From: Hypomesus transpacificus
Lineage: Eukaryota > Chordata > Actinopteri > Osmeriformes > Osmeridae
Direction: 5' to 3'
Assembly (NCBI RefSeq): GCF_021917145.1
Contig: NC_061065.1
Span: 5,731,337 to 5,795,336 of the forward strand
Length of the DNA stretch: 64,000 nucleotides
Positions within the stretch are counted from its first letter, which is position 1. Each line of letters opens with the position of its first letter. The translations under genes were made by a program, and so were the position numbers. A model generated the notes under the pieces. The model searched no databases. It was not told where the DNA came from and was given only the letters and a program-made list of their open reading frames with translations. Below, piece by piece: positions 55,239 through 64,000 of the stretch.

Positions 55239-56699
55239 TTTATTAAGTCACAAGGTATCACAAATATACTGAATTCAATCAAATCCACTTCATGATGAAT
55301 GCAAATTGAAACTGTCACACATTTATAACAGTTCTAGTGTGGCCAGCACACCGCAGTGTTAAACGTACAGCTCTAAAGAACAGTGTTCAAGTGGTGGCCT
55401 GTTATATTGGCACTGAAAAAGAACTATTTAGGTTTGAAGTAGGTACAAAACCATTTTTTAACACTGTACAATTGTTTGGTAGACATACATTTTTTCCGTC
55501 AAAGACATATCACTGTATTCAACACACTGCAAGAAACAAGATAAATTAGAGAGATGCAGTGAGTAAGATCTCTTTGTGCTCTACCAGTTCTGTAGAGAAG
55601 GATTGAGACTTTGGCTCAATTAACATATTATTCACAGTAACCATAATGTAATTTCAGCATTTTAAATTCAGAATAGCAATGGTTCTGTCAAGTTAATATG
55701 GATAAAGTTCCCATTTAGATTTCTGTGATTCTCTTAACTTTCAAAACCACTTTTTATGCAATTTCTGTACTGTGCCAAAAAAAATCAAGGTACAACAATC
55801 TTTCATTCAATGCATCCATCTATACAAGTCTCAAAGTAAACCACAAAAGTATTTTATTGTCATTTTTATGTTCAATGAATCTTTACACAACACATTTCAT
55901 ATATATAGCCTGGAAAAAAAAATCTATATTTTTTCTGGTACATATACTGATATCTAGATCAGCGATTCTCAAAGTTTTTTTTTGTGCCAGGTTTGAAGTT
56001 AGTATCTAGGTGCTTTTGTTTTGACCTGGCCATGGCTCAATTCCATGTTTACCTCTTTGGCCCTGACAAGTACAACAACTACTCTGTATCCGTTTCTTAA
56101 CAGACTGGCACCAGTCTATGGACTTGGTTAGAGAAACACTGATTATGACAACATAAACTGTGACTATTCAAAAACTTCTGTAGCCCCTTATCCCATGGAT
56201 GGATATATTGTTTCAGAACCTGAATTCACAGTACAAAAATAAAATAATTCTTCATAAATTCACCATTAATATCTACAGGTTGTAGATAGTAGGCTTTGAT
56301 AGTTAGTTCTAACACATTAGTTGCAACACATTAAGGTCCTGTTTCCCAGACCCAGACTAGCTAAATTTTTCTTTATTGGAGATCCTTCATTGTAAGGAAA
56401 ATAAATTACACTTAGCGCTCAATCTGTGTCTGAGAAATTGACGTTTTGAGTCATCAATTCTTTATCATAGAATCAAACAATTTGGCACTTCGGCACTGGA
56501 ACACAATGTACTGGCACACTTCATAATCATAAAATTATGTATAAATGAAAATCAGATCAAATTCAATATCTTGACAGTGAATGTTTCTCTGGTTAAAGCT
56601 CTTGTTATCATTATCGATAACAAGAGCTTGATAATGCCATGATTGTGTGACAACAATTGACAATTAGTTTGAACAATATATTACTGTGGCCATGACCAA
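55239..56699 (-). other. cnr1: Putative cnr1 3' UTR
   Basis: AT-rich noncoding sequence downstream of the cnr1 stop, with a minus-strand AATAAA candidate at 55239-55244. CB1 transcripts in vertebrates are known for long 3' UTRs, so this length is plausible, but the end is not proven. It contains a perfect 14-bp stem-loop near its start. Confidence 0.4.
56596..56629 (-). other. cnr1: Perfect 14-bp stem, 6-nt loop in cnr1 3' UTR
   Basis: aagctcttgttatc and gataacaagagctt are exact reverse complements around attatc. The hairpin lies 70-104 bases after the cnr1 stop in the transcript sense. Confidence 0.8.
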
Positions 56700-58094
56700 T
56701 TAGACAGCTTCTGCAGAAGTCTCTGTTGACACAGACATTGTCACTTTGGCTATTTTCACAGTGGTCTTCACACAGCTTTCTGCGGCTCTATTGGCTGCGA
56801 TGTGTGCATTCCGGTTCTGGCAGTCAGACTCCAGGCTATTGTCCAGTTGGGTACTGCCACTGCATGCCTGGCAGGAACTGAGGAAGGCATGCCTGAGGTC
56901 CTTGCTCCTCAGGGCATAAATTATTGGGTTGACGGTAGAGTTGAGCAGGCAGAGCATGCTGCAGAAGGCAAATACAGTCTTGATGTCGTCGTCCATGCTC
57001 CAGAAGAGGTCATAAACCATGATAGCCAGCACGGGCCCCCAGCAGATGACCAGCACTACCAGGATGAGCACCAGTGTCTTGGCCAGGCGGATGTCCATAC
57101 GGGCCTGCTCAGGCCGCGCGGTCTGCACCTTGGTCCCGTCCGCTGAGTAAACCACCAGGCTCTTCTGGGAAGTACGACTTAGCATGCGTACGGCATGGTG
57201 GTGAGCCTTCCACAGGATATACATGTAGGCGTAGATGATGAACATGACCAGCACGCTCGTCACCCCGATCCAGAACATCAGGTACTTCTTATCGATCAGT
57301 GGGAAGAGATCTGAGCAGACCGAGTTGAGCTGCTTACAGTTCCATCCCAGTAGAGGGAGCACTGCGATAACGATGGATATAGTCCACATCACGCAGAAGG
57401 CAATGACTGCCTTGGTCCGTGTTACGATGCGCCTGTAGGCCAGGGGCCTGTGGATGGAGATGTAGCGGTCGATCGCGGTCAGAAACAGACTGCCTACAGA
57501 GGCTGTGAAGGAGGCGATGACCCCTCCCAGCTTGAAGAGAAAAACATTGGGACTGTCCTTCCTATGGAACACATGAAAGTCCAGGAAGCTGTAGACGAAG
57601 ATGACGCTGCCCAGCAGGTCGGCCACGGCCAGGCTGCCTATGAAGTGGTAGGAAGGCCGGCAGCGCAACGTGCGAGACTGCAGGATAACACACAGCACCA
57701 CCAGGTTCTCCAACACTGTGAAGGTGCCCAGAGTTAGGGACATCATGGCCACGGCCAGTTGCTGGCTGGGGGTCAGGATCATGAAACACTCCATGTCCAT
57801 GAAGTTCTCCCCACACTGAATGCCACCACCCTCACTCCTGTTACCAAACAAGTCTGTGGCGTTGGTGGGGAAGAACGGAAGGCCTCTGATGAGTTCCTCA
57901 TCTGCAGGCACTTTGTCTGGGAAGGAATTACTGCGAAACGCCGAGAGAGGCTTCTGCAGCGTGATCCCACTCTTAGTGAAATCAGCATCGATGATGGGAT
58001 CGTCGTAGCTGGCGTCATTGGAGCCCAAGAACTGGAGCCCTGAGGTGATTGTCCGGAAGGTGGTGTCTGCCACACCGTCCAACACAGACTTCAT
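56700..58094 (-). CDS. cnr1: Cannabinoid receptor 1 (CB1)
   Basis: Gi/o-coupled GPCR of presynaptic neurons that binds anandamide and 2-AG and suppresses transmitter release. Intronless CDS, 464 aa. The start [17 protein letters not shown] is the only upstream ATG in frame and matches CB1 proteins. The long N-terminal tail contains NxS/T sites (NATD, NRSE). Seven membrane segments follow, with [18 protein letters not shown] after TM3, CWGP in TM6 and NPIIYALR in TM7. A cysteine pair in the tail (SSCQACSG) may be palmitoylated. The C-terminus ends TETSAEAV, like the human TDTSAEAL tail bound by CRIP1a. A probable acceptor (ttttgtag) ends at 58143, so a noncoding exon lies upstream. Two CNR1 copies exist in some fishes; one is present here. 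Confidence 0.97.
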   Translation of the reverse strand: MKSVLDGVADTTFRTITSGLQFLGSNDASYDDPIIDADFTKSGITLQKPLSAFRSNSFPDKVPADEELIRGLPFFPTNATDLFGNRSEGGGIQCGENFMDMECFMILTPSQQLAVAMMSLTLGTFTVLENLVVLCVILQSRTLRCRPSYHFIGSLAVADLLGSVIFVYSFLDFHVFHRKDSPNVFLFKLGGVIASFTASVGSLFLTAIDRYISIHRPLAYRRIVTRTKAVIAFCVMWTISIVIAVLPLLGWNCKQLNSVCSDLFPLIDKKYLMFWIGVTSVLVMFIIYAYMYILWKAHHHAVRMLSRTSQKSLVVYSADGTKVQTARPEQARMDIRLAKTLVLILVVLVICWGPVLAIMVYDLFWSMDDDIKTVFAFCSMLCLLNSTVNPIIYALRSKDLRHAFLSSCQACSGSTQLDNSLESDCQNRNAHIAANRAAESCVKTTVKIAKVTMSVSTETSAEAV

Positions 58095-58142
58095 GGCTGC
58101 GCAGAAGATGAACACTGTGTTCTAAGATGGGACCTGGTCCTC

Positions 58143-61100
58143 CTACAAAATGGTAACAGAAATGTTTGTGGGTGGTTTTGAAGCCATGGCGTTGAATGAG
58201 TAAGGACCCAGAGGAAGCGTCTGTTTCAAAGCAAGCAAACAATTGAGATGAGATGAAAATGAGACATGTTTACATGATGCAATAATGATGCAATAAACAT
58301 AAATAAATATGAAAACTAAAATAGTAAATTGTATAATTTTATAAACAAATGTCTCTGTTTATGAAATGCTTAGGTAGTTATCTTTTACCCGATGGGCAGT
58401 TTTTTCCCTGTTATTATAGCTATGTGCCACAGGATGGGGTTGTGTGGCAGAATAACCTCACTAATCATGATAGCCATGGCACTAATAAAGATGACACAAA
58501 CATATATAAAATTGTAATGTAAAGTAATATTTTTATGCATTTTTTTTTTTGATACCAAAATGTCAAAGAACGGGTAGTAGAAAGCGAAGCAGCCTAGAAT
58601 TGAACATCATTCTGCTAAAATAAATGTTCCCTTCAATTGTTTTGAAACAATTGACTACGTTCATTGTTTAACCGTTTTTTTTTTAAATAGATGACAATTT
58701 TATAATAATGATGCCGATAATGCTATTTTTTGACATTACCTGTTGTTTTAATTGACCATTAACTCATCAATAATCTTTATGTGACAATAGGAAATATTTA
58801 TAATAAAGGGAAGTTTTTTGTCAGTTTGACAAGGCTGGCTGCTGCGTCGCCAAAAAATGAACAGTAAATGATGTGTCATTAAAAAGTAATACAATGTGAC
58901 TAAATGGAAGAATTCAAAATAGTAATCACAATTCATGCAAAATATAAATTTTGTCAGGTTTAATACATGAAGAGTTCCAGTCAAGTGATATGAGCATGCA
59001 ATCAGTGGTATATAAGCATCCATATAGTCCACATAAACTGCTCAAACCCAAATAATAAGATAGAATTTACCTTCATATTATTCGACCAGGTTCGGAGAAT
59101 CAATTGTATCCCAACAAAAATCCAATCTGAGAGCGCACACCTGAATACAACAATCTCAAAAAAGGTGAAACCAACAAACACACTTCATAAAGTGTTTAGA
59201 GTTTCTAAAATAATTGTATTGTGTCTTTTACTGATAGTATGTTATATACGTTTCAGCTCTTTCAGTTCTTTGTTTCTTGACCCCTCTTGATGCGCACCTC
59301 CTCATATCAGGCTGCTGGCGTTGTCTGAGGGTCTCTCTGAATGTGTATTCTTATGAAGCATCGCTTTTGCGCGCTCATCACGTGCTCCGGAACCTATCTA
59401 GAGATTTCTATGGACAACCAAAGAAGCCGTCAAGAGCTAGAACAGGGCACGCAGATACTGTGCAAAAATCCCAATGCGCAATCCAAGAGAACATTTTTAA
59501 CAAAGACGCACGTTCTGTACAATTCTACTTTTGCAAGTTTGCAGACTCACAGGCATTGATCATCAGATTTTAACTTTGCAAAAATGTACAAATGCAATAA
59601 AATATAATAAAATCGATATATCTCCACCAATCTCACGCAATATTTATACTTGTCAAATCATAGTAGCCCAATTAATCTCAACCGAATTGTAAATTACTGA
59701 ATGGCCCTATGCTCTATTTACTACATGATTTGGCACATAGAGCAGGGAGAGAATCCTCTCGGGGTTATCATGAGGATAATTAATTTGATAAATTAGGCTA
59801 CACTATAGGCTACTACAATGATCCTAGCTGCATGATAGTACTAGCATAAGAGCTGCTCGAATGACCAATGCCCTTCTATGGCTCTGAGACTAATTGTTGT
59901 CCTTAGGAGAGAAGAATCTTTATTGAGGCTGAAAATCAAAGGAGAATCCCTGCTGATGGCTCAATTTCCCATTTTACAACCTTGTAAACGGTTTATCTCC
60001 TAGTCTTCTGACAATCAGGAGATTTAGGGTCTGTGTATTTTTGATACCCAGTGACAAGCAAACCTTTCTGATTCACAAGTACAAACTATCTATGGAATTG
60101 CTTTTGTAATCTGGATTTGATCAGACATTTTTAGGCAGTTTCCATTGTTGCATTGTGCACACGTATCAACACAACAACAAACGGTGCAACAATGAGAAAA
60201 CTTGCTCTGATGACACAGGATCAATGTTCTGGACTTGCACTTGAGCATAAGGTAAGAACACTAAAAACGTGCACACACCTCACTGTCTGTGATCGTTCGT
60301 TACAGACCAAGTTCATGCCTCGCTAGACAGAACGGATTACTGATTTGTCACAGACAGAGAAGAGTTGTCGTCCGCCCATCCTGAGAGCTGAAGTGTAATT
60401 GTTGCCATTTGATCCAAATACTCGCAATCCTCAATCAACCGTGGCCCTTGTCCACTTTTCCATCCACACTGTCAAACTGTGCTTTAAAACATGGCTGTCT
60501 CCTGCCCCTCTACAAGCAGGGTTCTACCTTCTCCACATCTCTTTGAATAGGCCGTGGGTGGCGGAAGAACCAAAGGCTGCAATTGACAGCATTGAAAAAA
60601 AGTCGTTCTTGATGAGTGATAGGTTTTATTATTTTTCTAGTTTAACTCATGAGCTGCTGTTGCGTTTTCCACTCCATGTATAACTAGATACATACAAAAA
60701 GATGAGCCTTCAAACTCAACCATTAATAAGACAGAAATAAAAAGGATTAGCAATGTGTTACAATCAACATGTATTGTCAGGAAAGGGTCAGACTCATTCT
60801 ATAGCTAATTTTCCTTTCTTCTGTAAATGACGAGCTACAGTGCTTAAAATCTTTCCAGCCTTTATATAACAGGGCTGAGGATAATATCCGCTAGATACAA
60901 CAGCAATTTTCTCTGCGCTGATTTGACGTGCTTAGCAGATGGACCAGGACGATGACAGGAACACACATTGTCATCTGGCTGTTATCCCTTGACCACCATG
61001 TCTCCTGTGGTGGTTCAGAAGGGAGTTCAGAAGACCAGCCAGGTCTCTGTAAAGGTAACAGACTCCTCCACTCACCCACAGCTGTGTTCTTACCCTCACA

Positions 61101-64000
61101 GCTCCACTCACACCTCTCCCTGGCATAGAGAGGGAGGAACTAGGCGAGCAGAGAGCAGCAGCATTTTATGTATTCCACCCTTTCGCAGTTCTCCTAATGC
61201 ATCAATGAGCCCCTCATCAATCTCGCAGCCTAGCTGGGTTTGACGCAGCAGATCTGTCTAGGGTGCTTCCGTTACCCCAAACCTTGTTTCCCCTCTGATG
61301 GGAGAAATCATGTTAGCCCTCAACCTGAGCCACAAGACCTGCTGTGTTGATACTCTTCGTCCTTGGTAGGAACCAGAGTGAACTGACACCAATATTGCCA
61401 ATTCAACTGCACGTTACCTGGAGCCTTCCATCATCTCTGATCAACAAATGCAATCACAATGGCATTCAGAGATGTATGATTTATTTGACAAGGTGTTGAA
61501 ATATAAAATGTTATGATTCTACTCTTATTTCTTTGGACGTAAGTATTGCAAGTGCACAGAAAAAATGGTATCTTTTTTCCAGGCTGAAGAAAATGCTGAA
61601 AAACTATAGAGGGACAAATGAGCTGGTATCTAGCGCAGCCATAAATAGCTTCTATAGAGCCATCATCCATTTACAGTTCCACAGCTCAAGATCCATGTTT
61701 AGTTCATGACAAATTACAGTTTTCTCAAACCCTGTGATTAATCCACCAACCTTTTGTCGACTCCCAGAATAACTCAGTTCAACTATTCTGCCCCTTGATG
61801 TGCAACAACGTAAGTCAAAATCAACAAAACAGTTATTTGACAAAAGAAGTAAGAACAGCTGAATATTATTCTTAATTAGCCTTAACACTATAGAAGGCTT
61901 ATAGAGGCTCCACATCTAAGCATCAACTAATGCATAAAATGCTACAATTCCAGAATAAATAACTTTATACACACGGCATATTATTGATTATCTCCCCCAA
62001 AAATTAAGCATCAAACCTTTTAATGTGATGTGATCAGAATGAAAGCTCAGTGGCTTTGTCTCTCCTTTGACTGTATTTTATGATCTAGATCCTGCAGTGG
62101 AGAACATTTGACCTTGACGGTTGAAGATGTTTCATCAGGTGACACAGGACTTGAGTTGTGGATGTTGTGAAATACTGCTGCTGATGCAGTAGGTAATCTG
62201 GCAGGTCTCTCTACATGTGAATGGAATGCAATAAACTCTGTTTTTTCAGATTAACACACACAATTTAGTGCATACAAACGGCTGAGTCTGCATTTCTAAA
62301 CCTCCATACCAACGAGTCGTCAATCACACTCATAAACGTGTTTATTTTTATGTCCGATGAAATGGTGAGGAGCAATATTAATCAATAAACGAAAACTAGG
62401 CTTTATCATATCAATTTAATTGCTTTCCACGTGTGAGAAATAAAAGGTTAGTAAATTAACCTTAGATCTATAACACACAAAAACAAAAAGGAAACTACTT
62501 GTTTTAGGTAAGTGAAATGAACCGTGCACCAGGAGACTATAATGAAGGATGAACAGAAACATCTATGATTCAGTTCATCAGTATCTCTTCATTTCCTTCA
62601 TTGTCACACTGGAACAAACAAAGCGTTAGAAAAGTATTGGCTTTGCCATATAGCTGCTTGGCAGTTTCTCGGTAGAGGACCGTGAGTGATGGTGGAGGTG
62701 TGGAGATGTTATGGGCAGTGTCTGAGTTCAGCTCAGAAACCTGTCAGCAGTTACAGGGTCCCATCTGTTGCTGCCTTCCATCACACAGCACACCCACTAG
62801 ATCACAGGAAGGACACCACGGCAGTCACTATGGCAGTCACCATGGCAGTCACCATGGCAGTCACCATGGCAGTCACCATGGCAGTCACAGCCAGGACAGG
62901 CCCCAGTAGGATAAGACAGCCCACCGCCTCTCCCAGCCCACCCCGGCAACGCCTTGGATGTGGCGTTGGCATGACAACCGCAGAGGATTCAGACGACTGG
63001 TCACATGACGGGCACCGTGTTGATAACACGCTAGAGCAGAAGAACATGATATGTTTCACATGACAAAAGCGTCCAAATTTAGCACAACGTTCAGAACGGT
63101 GGGCCAGACAAAAACAGGAATTAAAGTATTTCCACACAGGTCTAACTGTCTGTCTTGTCTTGTGGCTGAACAGGTTTCAGATGGCTTTGCTTTCCCACTT
63201 CCAGTTCTTGAGGATCTCCATGGCGTTCACAAGTTGGTGCTCAACTGAAGCACCGCAACTTCTGAATCCCAAAAACACCAACGTGAGAACCTAACTCTGG
63301 TGCCATGGCAACAGGGTCCATGCAGATGGGATGTTGATGCGTCTCTGTCACACACAGACAGGCGCCCTGGCAGCTGCCGTGGTTGGCTGGTCCCACCCAA
63401 AAGACGACATAACACGAGCAGCACTCGCAGTCCGAGCACTTGTTGTTCAGCTCTGTGTGGCATCTGCTCTATCGATCAAGTCATAATGCTGACCTGTGAG
63501 CGTTGAACTTCCCTGGTCTGTCATGTTAGGAGGCACAGACATCCTGTAAAGTGTCAGCTCACTCAGCTCACTTAGGTCCACAGACAGAACAGAGAAGGAT
63601 GATTTCTTCTATATTGCTCCCTGTTTCGTATCCTTTTAGCTGAATTCCCTGGATGAGGAACATTGTGGGTCCTTCAGGGCTAAGAAGAAAACCTAATTTG
63701 CTGATTCCCTTTCATCTTTTGATCAGATGTTGTTTTTGGGAGGTGTTGCTCTCCCTTAATACACCATGGCTGGGGGACATTTATAAACGCCATTAAATAT
63801 TAAATGACCACAGACACTACTAATGTAATATGATCCCTGGGATATTGGGTTAGAGGAGGTTCTTTGATGGGGCCATGGGCAATATAGCAGGGAATTCAGG
63901 GTCCAAGTCCTTATTACAGTATAATGCCATAACTCAGATCAACGGTACTTTGTCTTCTGCACGGAAACACACAAAAGCCCTGTGCAATTGTCACACAAAG
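58143..64000. other. Upstream flank of cnr1, no gene recognised
   Basis: The cnr1 first noncoding exon and promoter probably lie in the left part, but I cannot place them. No frame in this stretch shows family resemblance, splice-consistent conserved blocks or long coding bias. A 12-bp tandem repeat is at 62820-62888. Otherwise AT-rich unique sequence. Confidence 0.6.
62820..62888. repeat. 12-bp tandem repeat (ggcagtcaccat), 5.75 copies
   Basis: Five full units, the first with one change, and a nine-base partial. On the plus strand the unit can read as Gly-Ser-His-His, but the surrounding frame is not a gene. Confidence 0.95.

Noticed and set aside
56802-58043. Several plus-strand open frames over cnr1
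   Set aside because: All are antisense shadows of the receptor coding exon.
62682-63063. Frame with Gly-Ser-His-His repeats
   Set aside because: Driven by the 12-bp tandem repeat; flanks have no coding features.

Overview
The window looks like teleost fish nuclear DNA. The evidence is vertebrate genes with GT-AG introns mostly of 80-1,000 bases, teleost-type repeats (tRNA-derived SINE, SINE tails with the 'taagtcgct..ggataa.agcgtctgctaaatga' motif, hAT-like MITEs), microsatellites and AT-rich spacers. I cannot fix the species. There is no virus-like or prokaryotic material.

Layout, left to right: (1) 1-5.4 kb, gene-poor flank with a SINE and tandem repeats; (2) htr1e, serotonin receptor, intronless CDS, plus strand; (3) znf292, 8-exon zinc-finger gene with one 6.9-kb last exon, plus; (4) gjb7-like connexin, minus; (5) smim8, plus; (6) c6orf163 homologue, coiled coil, plus; (7) a 22-exon plus-strand gene at 25.5-35.9 kb whose spliced frame joins a Sec14/CRAL-TRIO plus spectrin-like module of the Dbl-GEF type to a full-length actin fold; (8) cfap206, axonemal, plus; (9) slc35a1, CMP-sialic acid transporter, plus; (10) rars2, mitochondrial arginyl-tRNA synthetase, minus, 20 exons; (11) akirin2, minus; (12) cnr1, CB1 cannabinoid receptor, minus; (13) 58-64 kb, no gene recognised.

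From memory of the human map, this is the counterpart of human 6q14-q15: HTR1E, CGA, ZNF292, GJB7, SMIM8, C6orf163, CFAP206, SLC35A1, RARS2, ORC3, AKIRIN2, SPACA1, CNR1. Order and strand agree for every gene present. Differences are the absence of CGA, ORC3 and SPACA1 from their slots and the presence of the Sec14-spectrin-actin gene between c6orf163 and cfap206. The genes do not form one pathway; the block is shared ancestry. Two are neuronal GPCRs (htr1e, cnr1), two are nuclear regulators (znf292, akirin2), and cfap206 is ciliary.

Exon coordinates below were built by hand from splice-site consensus, codon phase and remembered human protein sequence. All multi-exon models close in phase: znf292 2,626 aa, fusion gene 1,893 aa, cfap206 622 aa, slc35a1 340 aa, rars2 572 aa, akirin2 184 aa, smim8 93 aa. 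The most unusual item is the Sec14-spectrin-actin gene. Second are several transposon copies sitting exactly on gene-processing signals: a 969-bp hAT-like element with perfect 8-bp target duplications between the convergent slc35a1 and rars2 ends, and insertions touching 5' splice sites in rars2 and in the fusion gene.
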